The notes: generated from the sequence alone by a model not told the origin. Numbered from the stretch's first letter, positions 1 through 6,350 are shown. The stretch: DNA of 6,631 nt from Candidatus Fonsibacter lacus (GCA_010021145.1 RGRP01000041.1:1-6631); one strand, 5' to 3'. Numbers and translations: made by a program.

Positions 1-1
1 T

Positions 2-1330
2 CAGATCAAAAGATGCTCGGCCCCATGCACAAATGAAATTAATCAAAAGAATTATAATAAACTTGTTGAAGACAGTATTAATTTTTTAAACGGAAAATCT
101 GCTCTTATTCAAAAAAAACTTTCAAAAGAAATGGAAAATGAAAGTAAAAAATTTAATTACGAGAAAGCAGCAATAATTAGAGATAGAATAAAGGCACTAA
201 CTCAAATTCAATCTACTCAAAGAATTAATAAAAATAATTTCAATAACGCAGATCTTATTGTAGCATTTCAAAAAAATAATATCACTTGTATCGAAGTTTT
301 TTTTTATAGATCAAAACAAAACTGGGGAAATCAAGCATTTTTTCCCAAACATGACAAAGATGATAGTTTAGAAGAAATTATTTATTCTTTTATAACTCAA
401 TTCTATGAAAACAAAATTCCGCCGGAAGAAATTATTTTAAATAAAAAAATTAACGATTTAGAATTAATTAAAGCTGCATTAGAAAAAAAATATAATAAAA
501 AAATTAATATTAAATTCGCAAAAAATAATTCAGAAAATCTTACGATAAAATTAGCTATTAAAAATGCTGAATTAGCTTTAGAAAAAAAATTATTAGAAAA
601 TGAAAATAACGATCATTTTCTATCTTTAATTAACAAAGAATTCAATTTAGGTTTTAATCCAAATTTAATTGAGATCTATGATAATAGTCATATTCAAGGA
701 CTTAATGCTGTTGGTTCTTTCATCGTTTTTTCAAAAAATGGATTTGTTAGAAAAAAATATAGAAAATTTAATATATCAAAAACTGACATTAATCCGGGCG
801 ACGATTATGGGATGCTCAAAGAAGTTATTTCTAGAAGATTCTCAAAGATCAAATCAAACAACGACGAAGAGTCGCCAGACTTAATTATAATTGACGGTGG
901 CAAAGGTCATTATAGTACAGCAAGAAAAATCTTAGACGAACTTGGTCTTTTTAATTTACACATAATTGCAATTGCTAAGGGCGAAAGAAGAAATCAAGGA
1001 GATGAAACTTTTTATTACAATAATAAAAAGATTAAGATTAAGAACAATGTATTATTATTCTTCTTGCAAAGATTAAGAGATGAGGCTCACAGATTTGCTG
1101 TCTTTTCACATAGAATTAATAGAAAAAATGCTTTCATTCAATCCGAGCTTGATAAAATTGAAGGAATTGGAAAAACAAGAAAAAAATTACTTTTAAATCA
1201 TTTCGGTTCTGTAAAATTAATTGAAAGCGCAAGTATCGAAGATATAAAAAAAATAGATGGAATAAGCGATTTAGTTGCAAATAAAATTTATAATTTTTTT
1301 AATAAAAATAGTTTAATCTCAAAAAAATGA
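2..1330 (+). CDS. uvrC: UvrABC excinuclease subunit C, C-terminal part (5' end outside window)
   Basis: UvrC makes both incisions around a UvrB-marked DNA lesion in nucleotide excision repair. The reading frame is open from base 2, so 442 residues are visible of a protein usually about 600 long; the N-terminal GIY-YIG nuclease, which makes the 3' incision, lies upstream. The visible part opens with RCSAPC (codons 11-28), the conserved cysteine pair after the GIY-YIG domain that is reported in E. coli to help bind an Fe-S cluster. The UvrB-binding UVR motif follows (about 107-211, with FNYEKAAIIRDRI). The RNase H-like 5'-incision domain shows its acidic residues in EIYDNSHIQG (Asp codon 680-682), PGDDYG and LIIIDGGKGH, and the histidine in RDEAHRFA, matching the E. 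coli D399/D438/D466/H538 set. A helix-hairpin-helix tail (IEGIGKTRKK, IDGISDLVANK) ends the protein. An in-frame ATG at 131 is internal, not the start. The stop overlaps pgsA by 4 bp. All visible catalytic residues are present, so it looks functional. Confidence 0.97.
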   Translation, partial: QIKRCSAPCTNEINQKNYNKLVEDSINFLNGKSALIQKKLSKEMENESKKFNYEKAAIIRDRIKALTQIQSTQRINKNNFNNADLIVAFQKNNITCIEVFFYRSKQNWGNQAFFPKHDKDDSLEEIIYSFITQFYENKIPPEEIILNKKINDLELIKAALEKKYNKKINIKFAKNNSENLTIKLAIKNAELALEKKLLENENNDHFLSLINKEFNLGFNPNLIEIYDNSHIQGLNAVGSFIVFSKNGFVRKKYRKFNISKTDINPGDDYGMLKEVISRRFSKIKSNNDEESPDLIIIDGGKGHYSTARKILDELGLFNLHIIAIAKGERRNQGDETFYYNNKKIKIKNNVLLFFLQRLRDEAHRFAVFSHRINRKNAFIQSELDKIEGIGKTRKKLLLNHFGSVKLIESASIEDIKKIDGISDLVANKIYNFFNKNSLISKK

Positions 1331-1878
1331 AAATCCCTAATGTTCTAACAATCGGAAGAATTCTTATTGCTCCATTATTAGTAATTGTTTTTTATTTTCC
1401 TGGAGAATTAAGTGATTGGTTGTCTTGTGCAATATTTGTGATCGCAGCATTTACAGATTATCTCGATGGTTTTTTTGCAAGATTATATAAACAACAATCA
1501 AAATTTGGCGAATTATTAGACCCGATTGCAGATAAAGTCTTAGTTGCTACGGCTCTTGCATTATTAATAATGGGACAAATCATCAAAGGTCCTCATGTAG
1601 TCGCAGCAATTATAATAATAACAAGAGAAATTTTAATTTCAGGATTAAGAGAGTTTTTAGCAAAGGCACAAATTTATATTCCTGTGACAAATTTATCTAA
1701 AGGAAAAACTGTCATACAAATGATAGCTATTTCTATTTTATTAGCTGGCAATAGTGGTGATAAATTATTATTTAATTATGGAATTCAATTGGGCATATAT
1801 TTGCTTTGGATGTCTGCAATATTAACACTTTGGACAGGATACGCTTATTTAAGAAAAGGAATTGATCTTATCGATTAA
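1327..1878 (+). CDS. pgsA: CDP-diacylglycerol--glycerol-3-phosphate 3-phosphatidyltransferase
   Basis: This integral inner-membrane enzyme joins CDP-diacylglycerol to sn-glycerol-3-phosphate, giving phosphatidylglycerophosphate and CMP, the committed step toward phosphatidylglycerol and cardiolipin. The CDP-alcohol phosphatidyltransferase signature D-x2-D-G-x2-A-R-x8-G-x3-D-x3-D is complete: D44, D47, G48, A51, R52, G61, D65 and D69. These aspartates bind the metal and catalyse transfer. The N-terminus MKIPNVLTIGRI is typical of PgsA, and several hydrophobic segments follow (roughly residues 10-25, 33-45, 72-88, 92-108, 130-142 and 150-172). At 183 residues it matches the usual family length of about 180. 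The start ATG shares ATGA with the uvrC stop and has no evident Shine-Dalgarno sequence, so translation is probably coupled to uvrC. Other CDP-alcohol transferases (PssA, Cls-like) are less likely given the N-terminus, the length and the uvrC neighbour, a common pairing for pgsA. Confidence 0.95.
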   Translation: MKIPNVLTIGRILIAPLLVIVFYFPGELSDWLSCAIFVIAAFTDYLDGFFARLYKQQSKFGELLDPIADKVLVATALALLIMGQIIKGPHVVAAIIIITREILISGLREFLAKAQIYIPVTNLSKGKTVIQMIAISILLAGNSGDKLLFNYGIQLGIYLLWMSAILTLWTGYAYLRKGIDLID

Positions 1879-1891
1879 CTGTTCTTAATTC

Positions 1892-2776
1892 TTATAAATT
1901 TTTATTAACCAATTTTGAATAATTTTCATCTAATTTTTTAATCAGATCAACTACAGTAAATTTAATATCCCCAATTTGAGAAACTGGTGTCACCTCAGCT
2001 GCAGTGCCGGTTAAAAAACATCCATCAAATTTATTAAGCTCATCAAGTTTTATTTTTCTTTCTAAAACTTTAATTTGGAGCTGTTTAGCAATCCCTATAA
2101 TTGATCTTCTAGTAATTCCATCTAAAAAAGAATCTGCTATTGGAGTGTGAATTTCATTATTTTTAGCGTTAATAAAAAAAATATTTGCGCCTGTGGCTTC
2201 GGCTATATTACCTTGATAATCCATCATTAAAGCATCATGAAAACCATTTTTTTCAGCCTCATGTTTGGACAAAGTTGAAATCATATATAAACCAGAAGCT
2301 TTTGTGTCCCAAGGAATAGAATCTGGTGCTGGCTTTTTCCATTTAGAGATCCCAAGTCTAATTCCTCTAATTTTAATTTGCGGATCGAAATAAGAACCCC
2401 ATTCCCATGTTGCGATAGCAAGATGGATTTGACTTTTTTGTGCAGATATAGCCATCATTTCGCTTCCTCTCCATGCAACTGGTCTTACGTAGCCACTCTT
2501 AACATTTTGTACTAAAATTATTTCTTTACATGCATTATCTATTTCTTCAGCAGAATAAGGAATCTTCATGCCCATTCTGTCTGCTGAATGAATCAATCTG
2601 TTTGTATGTTCTCTTAATTTAAAAATTTCTCCATTATAAACACGCTCACCCTCAAACACACAGCTAGCATAATGAAGTCCATGACTAAGAATATGTAAAT
2701 TAGCGTCCTTCCAGTCAATTAATTTACCATTGTACCAAATTTTTCCTGATCTTTTATCAAAGGGGATTGGATCCAT
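1892..2776 (-). CDS. ilvE: Branched-chain amino acid aminotransferase (PLP fold class IV)
   Basis: This cytosolic enzyme catalyses reversible amino transfer between glutamate/2-oxoglutarate and leucine, isoleucine or valine and their 2-oxo acids, the last step of branched-chain amino acid synthesis. The protein is 294 residues, close to the roughly 300-residue IlvE type. K159 in DTKASGLYM is the lysine that forms the PLP Schiff base, and E193 in IAEATGANIFFI is the glutamate that pairs with the PLP ring nitrogen; both fall at the same numbers as in E. coli IlvE. The C-terminal GTAAEVTPV (257-265) contributes to the cofactor-phosphate and substrate site. The N-terminal SHGLHYASCVFEGER is also typical. 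The related D-amino acid aminotransferase and aminodeoxychorismate lyase are less likely given the YASCVFEG and GTAAEVTPV motifs. The gene is transcribed away from the MarR operon and ends 13 bp from the pgsA stop. No clear Shine-Dalgarno precedes the ATG. The family resemblance is strong; regulation by the adjacent MarR protein is only a possibility. Confidence 0.95.
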   Translation of the reverse strand: MDPIPFDKRSGKIWYNGKLIDWKDANLHILSHGLHYASCVFEGERVYNGEIFKLREHTNRLIHSADRMGMKIPYSAEEIDNACKEIILVQNVKSGYVRPVAWRGSEMMAISAQKSQIHLAIATWEWGSYFDPQIKIRGIRLGISKWKKPAPDSIPWDTKASGLYMISTLSKHEAEKNGFHDALMMDYQGNIAEATGANIFFINAKNNEIHTPIADSFLDGITRRSIIGIAKQLQIKVLERKIKLDELNKFDGCFLTGTAAEVTPVSQIGDIKFTVVDLIKKLDENYSKLVNKNL

Positions 2777-2803
2777 TTAAGTTTAAAGTAATAAATAATT
2801 AAA

Positions 2804-2809
2804 ATTATA
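2804..2809 (-). promoter_or_regulatory. Candidate -10 box for ilvE
   Basis: Reading the minus strand, a perfect TATAAT lies about 27 bases before the ilvE ATG, which would give a leader of about 20 nt. No good -35 is found at 16-18 bp. A perfect TTGACA exists further upstream (2833-2838 on the plus strand), but the spacer would be 23 bp, too long for a standard sigma-70 promoter. In DNA this AT-rich a TATAAT match is not rare, so this is tentative. Confidence 0.35.
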
Positions 2810-2830
2810 TTGGTAAATAAGTAAAGTAGA

Positions 2831-2851
2831 TATGTCAATAAAACTGACATA
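2831..2851. promoter_or_regulatory. Perfect inverted repeat, candidate MarR-family operator
   Basis: TATGTCA (2831-2837) and TGACATA (2845-2851) form a perfect 7-bp inverted repeat with a 7-bp spacer, in the gap between the divergent ilvE and marR genes. It covers the -35 element and most of the spacer of the candidate marR promoter, where a bound dimer would block RNA polymerase. MarR proteins commonly bind such palindromes near their own gene, so autoregulation is the natural reading. The half-site centres are 14 bp apart, somewhat wider than the one-helical-turn spacing of many MarR operators, and a different regulator could be the binder. Confidence 0.5.
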
Positions 2852-2860
2852 CAATATAAT
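2832..2860 (+). promoter_or_regulatory. Candidate sigma-70-type promoter of the marR-petR-kinase operon
   Basis: A consensus -10 TATAAT sits at 2855-2860. A 4-of-6 match to the -35 box, ATGTCA, lies at 2832-2837 with the ideal 17-bp spacer. The -10 ends only 6 bases before the marR ATG, so transcription would begin at or next to the start codon and the mRNA would be leaderless. No Shine-Dalgarno sequence is present in that gap, which fits. The inverted repeat at 2831-2851 overlaps the promoter. Confidence 0.5.
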
Positions 2861-2866
2861 TTTAAA

Positions 2867-3304
2867 ATGAAAGATCTTTTATATTTAAGAGAAAAAAGTT
2901 TAAAAGAAATTATAGAACTTATTTTTCAAGTGTATATTGATTCATATTCAGATCCACATGAAGTGCTTAAAAAAAATTCTTTTGGTAGAGCCCATCATAG
3001 ATTACTTTGTATTATAGAAGGAAACCCTAATATTAGCATTGCTGATATATTAAGAAAATTAAAAATTACTAAACAAAGTTTAAGTCGAGTTCTGCAAGAT
3101 TTAATCAAAAAAAATATTATATCACAAAAAAAAGGAACAAAAGACGCAAGACAAAGAGAATTAGTCCTAACTGAAAGAGGGGTAAAACTATGCAATGAAA
3201 TATTTAATAAACAAAAAAAAAGAATAATTAATGCGCTTAAAAATTCTAGTTCGGATGAAGTTTCAAACTTTAAATCAATAATGAAAAAAATAATTCATGG
3301 ATAA
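2867..3304 (+). CDS. MarR-family transcriptional regulator, PetP-like
   Basis: A dimeric winged-helix DNA-binding protein of 145 residues, full length for the MarR family. Residues 1-50 form the N-terminal dimerisation helices and include FGRAHHRLL (39-47), a stretch I associate with the alphaproteobacterial PetP-type subgroup. The helix-turn-helix spans about 56-81, with recognition helix ITKQSLSRVLQDLI. The wing follows, with the family's D-x-R-x-R signature at D93, R95 and R97, then LTERG. A long C-terminal helix closes the dimer interface. The ATG at 2867 is the first possible start: the frame upstream has no ATG, GTG or TTG before a stop at 2822. Its end overlaps the response regulator gene by 8 bp, so the two are co-transcribed and probably translationally coupled. 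In Rhodobacter capsulatus, petP and petR form a similar pair needed for cytochrome bc1 expression. The ligand and targets here are unknown; self-regulation through the upstream inverted repeat is inferred. Confidence 0.9.
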   Translation: MKDLLYLREKSLKEIIELIFQVYIDSYSDPHEVLKKNSFGRAHHRLLCIIEGNPNISIADILRKLKITKQSLSRVLQDLIKKNIISQKKGTKDARQRELVLTERGVKLCNEIFNKQKKRIINALKNSSSDEVSNFKSIMKKIIHG

Positions 3305-3977
3305 TTCAAAAATACATATTTTGATTGTTGATGATGATGACAAAATCAGGGATCTATTAAAACAATATTTAAAAAATAATAATTTTTTTGTGTCTACAGC
3401 GATTAATGCATCCGATGCAGAAGAAAAATTAAAAATTGTAAAATTTGATCTGGCAATTATTGATATTATGATGCCGGGCAAGGATGGTTTGCAACTTACA
3501 AAAGAAATTAGAGAAAAGATTGATTTGCCCATAATTCTTCTTACAGCGAAAGGTGAGGCCGATGATAGAGTAAGAGGTTTAGAGTTAGGAGCAGAAGATT
3601 ATTTGCCAAAACCTTTTGAACCAAAAGAACTTTTATTAAGAATCAAGAATGTAATTAAAAGAATTAAAAAGGACAAACATATAATAACTTCAATTAAGAT
3701 AGGAAAAGCTAATATTAATATTAAAAAAATGGAAATCCAAAAAGATAAAAAAATAATAAAAATTAATGCTAGCGAAAAAATTTTATTAGAAAACATGATT
3801 AGTTCTGCGGGAAAAATATTTTCAAGGGAGGAAATTTCAAAAATCACAAACTTAACGCAGGAAAGAAGTATAGATGTTTTAGTTACGCGGCTAAGACAAA
3901 AAATTGAACCAGATCCTAAAAATCCAAAGTATTTACAAACAGTCCGTGGTACCGGCTATGTTTTATGGCTAGATTGA
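3297..3977 (+). CDS. petR: OmpR/PhoB-type response regulator, PetR-like
   Basis: A 226-residue two-component transcription factor. The receiver domain (about 5-120) has the acidic pocket D12/D13 in ILIVDDDD, the phospho-acceptor D56 in IDIMMPGKDG, the switch threonine T83 in LLTAKG and K105 in LPKPFEP, so it should be phosphorylatable. The winged-helix effector domain (about 130-226) has recognition helix RSIDVLVTRLRQKIE (190-204) and the C-terminal hairpin VRGTGYVLW (216-224), standard for OmpR/PhoB members. The start lies inside the MarR gene (8-bp overlap) without a visible Shine-Dalgarno, so it is probably translated by coupling. The stop is one base before the kinase ATG, making the kinase its likely partner. 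The pairing with a MarR gene resembles Rhodobacter petP-petR, hence the symbol, but target genes cannot be read from this window. A general OmpR name would also be defensible. Confidence 0.93.
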   Translation: MDNSKIHILIVDDDDKIRDLLKQYLKNNNFFVSTAINASDAEEKLKIVKFDLAIIDIMMPGKDGLQLTKEIREKIDLPIILLTAKGEADDRVRGLELGAEDYLPKPFEPKELLLRIKNVIKRIKKDKHIITSIKIGKANINIKKMEIQKDKKIIKINASEKILLENMISSAGKIFSREEISKITNLTQERSIDVLVTRLRQKIEPDPKNPKYLQTVRGTGYVLWLD

Positions 3978-3978
3978 A

Positions 3979-5289
3979 ATGTTAAGAAAGATATTTCCTA
4001 GAACTCTACTTTTTAGATCATTATTAATTGTAATTGCTCCTATAATACTTATTCAAATTGTCGTAGGGGGAGTTTTTTTTGATAGCATTTGGTATAAAAC
4101 AAATAGGGGTTTGGTTAGATCTGCTGCCAATGAAATTAATACATTTTTAGCTCTTTACCCTGAATTTAAACAAAAAAATAAAAGTATTGAATTAATAAAT
4201 ATTTATAAAGACAAAAGTGGCATAGTAATTTCAATCAAAAAAGAAACCCAGCAACTTCCATCTACAGAAACAGTAAAGTGGTACAGTTTATACGATAAGA
4301 TTGTTATAGAAGAGTTCTCAGATAAAATAAAAAATCCGTACTGGCATAATGTCAGATTCAACAGTTCATTTGTTCAAGTATTAGTGTTGTTAAATAAGAA
4401 TGAAGTTATTGAATTTTTAATACCGAAATCTAAAATAAGGTCTACATCTGGAAGAATATTTGCGCTGTGGATTACTGTCCCTTCATTAATATTTCTTTTT
4501 ATTTCAATAATTTTTCTACGTAATCAAATAAAACCTATCATTCATCTTTCTCAAGCAGCGGAAAAATTTGGTAAGGGGCAATTTGATAGTGATTTTAAAG
4601 TATCAGGAGCTCTTGAAATCAGACAGGCTTCTTACGAGTTTGAAAAGATGAAAAGAAGAATCTTAAAACATATAAGTCAGAGGACCGCTATGTTATCCGG
4701 TATTAGCCACGATCTCAAAACACCTCTAACTAGATTAAAATTACAAATCGAACTTTTAAATAAAAATCAAAAATTAAATTCTCTTAAAGAAGAAATTATT
4801 GAAATGGAAAAAATGATTAATGAATATCTTGATTTTGCAAGTAACCAATATTCACAACCTATAGAAAAATTTAATATTATTCAATTAATTCAAAATTTAA
4901 TTGATAAAAGTTTTAAAAAAAATATTAAAATAAAAAGTCCTAAAAATTTAATATTTTCAGGAAGAAAAAATTTAATAAGAAGATGTATTGCTAATATTAT
5001 AAATAATTCTCAAAAATATGGTGAAAATATTTTGATTACATGTAAAAAAATTAAAAAAAATATTCAGATTAATATTGATGACGACGGTCCTGGAATTGCA
5101 GACGAACATAAAGAAAAAGTCTTTAGACCATTTTACAGAATAGATAAGTCAAGATCTCTCAAAGATAGTAATGTCGGATTAGGACTTTCAATTGTTGAGG
5201 ATATAGTTAATTCTCATGGTGGAACTGTAAAACTATTAAACAATCCAAAAGGGAAAGGTTTGAGAGTTTCCTTATCTTTTCCTAACTAA
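3979..5289 (+). CDS. EnvZ-like membrane sensor histidine kinase
   Basis: Inner-membrane sensor kinase of 436 residues, close in size to E. coli EnvZ (450). The order is: transmembrane helix 1 (about 12-34), a periplasmic region of about 120 residues (35-157), transmembrane helix 2 (about 160-180), HAMP linker (about 181-232), dimerisation/phospho-acceptor domain with H244 in GISHDLKTPLTRLK, and the ATPase domain. The latter has an N box (RRCIANIINNSQKYG, with N339 and N343), G1 (DDDGPGI, 367-373), F box (VFRPFYR) and G2 (VGLGLSIV, 399-406). All catalytic motifs are intact. The stretch IFLRNQIKPIIHLSQAAEKF and the QRTAMLSGISHDL H box resemble the EnvZ-type kinases found beside PetR-like regulators in alphaproteobacteria. 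It follows the response regulator by 1 bp, so the two should form a cognate pair. The periplasmic region has no sensor motif I recognise, so the signal is unknown. Its last 18 bp overlap the convergent ubiK gene. Confidence 0.94.
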   Translation: MLRKIFPRTLLFRSLLIVIAPIILIQIVVGGVFFDSIWYKTNRGLVRSAANEINTFLALYPEFKQKNKSIELINIYKDKSGIVISIKKETQQLPSTETVKWYSLYDKIVIEEFSDKIKNPYWHNVRFNSSFVQVLVLLNKNEVIEFLIPKSKIRSTSGRIFALWITVPSLIFLFISIIFLRNQIKPIIHLSQAAEKFGKGQFDSDFKVSGALEIRQASYEFEKMKRRILKHISQRTAMLSGISHDLKTPLTRLKLQIELLNKNQKLNSLKEEIIEMEKMINEYLDFASNQYSQPIEKFNIIQLIQNLIDKSFKKNIKIKSPKNLIFSGRKNLIRRCIANIINNSQKYGENILITCKKIKKNIQINIDDDGPGIADEHKEKVFRPFYRIDKSRSLKDSNVGLGLSIVEDIVNSHGGTVKLLNNPKGKGLRVSLSFPN

Positions 5290-5502
5290 TTTCTTCAGCT
5301 TTTCGATTTCTAAATTTAGTTTATTTATTTTATTTTTTAGTTGCTGCAAATCTTCCTGAGAAGAACTATTAAAATGGTGCATGATTTTTTCTTTTTTGAA
5401 CTGAATAATATTACCTATTTCTTGCTTAATATCTTTCGCAGTTAAAATTCCTAGTTGAAATAAATTTACAAAATCATTAATAATTTTTTTATAATTATTC
5501 AT
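5272..5502 (-). CDS. ubiK: Accessory factor UbiK family protein (BMFP domain)
   Basis: A small protein of 76 residues with no signal peptide or transmembrane segment. The N-terminal half (about 7-45) has the amphipathic pattern DFVNLFQLGILTAKDIKQEI and KEKIMHHF, typical of the BMFP/YqiC family. The C-terminal part (about 48-74) is a leucine-rich coiled coil (LQQLKNKINKLNLEIEKL) ending in basic residues. In E. coli, UbiK (YqiC) is an accessory factor of aerobic ubiquinone synthesis that interacts with UbiJ and lipids; the Brucella homologue was first described as a membrane fusogenic protein. Placement divergent from lgt and near a COG1565 gene fits alphaproteobacterial order as I recall it. 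AAGAAG about 5 bases before the ATG (5508-5513) can serve as a ribosome binding site. The 3' end overlaps the kinase gene tail-to-tail by 18 bp. The family call is good; the ubiquinone role is carried over from E. coli. Confidence 0.85.
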   Translation of the reverse strand: MNNYKKIINDFVNLFQLGILTAKDIKQEIGNIIQFKKEKIMHHFNSSSQEDLQQLKNKINKLNLEIEKLKKLVRKR

Positions 5503-5549
5503 ATATTCTTCTTGATAATACAGTTATAAATAATTCCAGGATTATTTAA
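5503..5549. promoter_or_regulatory. 47-bp divergent gap between ubiK and lgt
   Basis: Both genes must be started from this short gap or from sequence inside the opposite gene. On the plus strand there is a TATAAA (5525-5530) that could be a -10 for lgt, without a recognisable -35 at the right distance. On the minus strand TATTAT (5515-5520) is a weak -10 for ubiK. Neither is more than suggestive in such AT-rich DNA. Confidence 0.3.
5538..5541 (+). promoter_or_regulatory. Shine-Dalgarno sequence of lgt
   Basis: AGGA lies 8 bases before the ATG at 5550. It supports that start and is the clearest Shine-Dalgarno in the window; most other genes here lack one and are instead overlapping, abutting or possibly leaderless. 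Confidence 0.55.
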
Positions 5550-6350
5550 ATGTTTATTCACAATCTAAGTCCAGTAATTATCAATCTTGGTTTTATAGAA
5601 ATACGCTGGTACTCCTTAGCTTACATTGCGGGAATATTCTTAGGTTTTTACTACGCTAAATATTTAATTATAAAATATTGGAATAAAGAAATAACTATAA
5701 TTGAAAATCTTGATAATTTTTTAATTTATTTAATTCTAGGAATTATTTTAGGAGGAAGAATTGGATATATTTTATTTTATAATTTTAACTATTATTTTTA
5801 TCATCCTATTGAAATATTATTTTTATGGCAGGGCGGGATGTCTTTTCATGGAGGAGCAATTGGAGTTTTTATCGCTTCAATAATTTTTGCAAGAAAAAAT
5901 AAAATTAAAACACTTATTTTAACAGATATAATTGTCAGTGTCGCTTGCATAGGAATATTTCTTGGAAGAATTGCTAATTTTATAAATGGAGAATTATATG
6001 GAAAAAAAACTTTTTCAAATTATGGGGTAATATTTCCAAAAGTAGATATGGAGCCAAGACATCCTTCGCAATTATATGAAGCAATTCTTGAGGGACTAAT
6101 ATTGTTCTTATTGTTAAATATTATCTTAAAATACAAAAAAAAATTATTTAATGGTGAATTATCCTGTTATTTTGTAATTTTTTATTCTGTATTTAGAATT
6201 TTATCAGAAATGTTTAGAGAGCCGGACAAGCATTTAGGCTATGTAATTTTAAATTTTTCTTTAGGGTCATGTATAAGCCTGTGTTTTTTAATTTTTGGGT
6301 TAATTGCATTTAAAAAAATTAAAGATGAATCGTATAGAAAAATTAATTAA
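5550..6350 (+). CDS. lgt: Prolipoprotein diacylglyceryl transferase
   Basis: This inner-membrane enzyme moves the diacylglyceryl group of phosphatidylglycerol onto the lipobox cysteine of prolipoproteins, the first step of lipoprotein maturation. The product of PgsA, encoded in the same window, leads to its lipid donor. The protein has 266 residues and about seven hydrophobic segments, as expected for Lgt. Visible family motifs are IRWYSLAY (18-25), WQGGMSFHGG with H100 (E. coli H103 region), and the Lgt signature GRIANFINGELYGK (139-152), whose R140 corresponds to the essential E. coli R143. RHPSQLYEA (170-178) and FREPD with R223 (E. coli R239 region) follow. The start is supported by AGGA 8 bases upstream and by the normal N-terminal length. 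Its 3' end overlaps the next gene by 26 bp, so the two are almost certainly in one transcript. The C-terminus ends with a short charged tail after the last membrane segment. Nothing appears truncated. Confidence 0.97.
   Translation: MFIHNLSPVIINLGFIEIRWYSLAYIAGIFLGFYYAKYLIIKYWNKEITIIENLDNFLIYLILGIILGGRIGYILFYNFNYYFYHPIEILFLWQGGMSFHGGAIGVFIASIIFARKNKIKTLILTDIIVSVACIGIFLGRIANFINGELYGKKTFSNYGVIFPKVDMEPRHPSQLYEAILEGLILFLLLNIILKYKKKLFNGELSCYFVIFYSVFRILSEMFREPDKHLGYVILNFSLGSCISLCFLIFGLIAFKKIKDESYRKIN

Noticed and set aside
131..133. ATG at 131 as the start of a shorter uvrC-like gene
   Set aside because: The same frame continues upstream to the window edge with recognisable UvrC sequence (the RCSAPC cysteine motif and the first half of the UVR motif), so this methionine is internal.
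669..884. 71-codon plus-strand open frame inside uvrC
   Set aside because: Out-of-frame shadow of the UvrC nuclease domain, whose catalytic motifs are all in the main frame.
2813..2828. Imperfect tandem repeat GTAAATAA/GTAAAGTA as a possible OmpR-type binding site
   Set aside because: It is a low-complexity AT-rich run with two mismatches over 8 bp; the spacing does not match the roughly 11-bp direct repeats expected for OmpR/PhoB regulators.
2833..2838. Perfect minus-strand TTGACA as a -35 box for ilvE
   Set aside because: The nearest TATAAT is 23 bp away, too far for sigma-70, and the match is part of the inverted repeat.
2995..3195. Open reading frame of 66 codons on the minus strand inside the MarR gene
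   Set aside because: It lies wholly within a well-supported MarR coding sequence and has no family features; open minus frames arise easily in AT-rich DNA.
3275..3847. Two minus-strand open frames (3275-3532 and 3599-3847) with hydrophobic translations
   Set aside because: Both are antisense to the response regulator. Their apparent hydrophobic character is what results from reading lysine- and asparagine-rich coding DNA in reverse.
5310..5340. Palindrome CTAAATTTAG followed by a T-rich run, as a terminator for the kinase operon
   Set aside because: The stem is 5 bp with no loop and almost no GC, and it lies within the ubiK coding region; T-rich runs are everywhere in this window.
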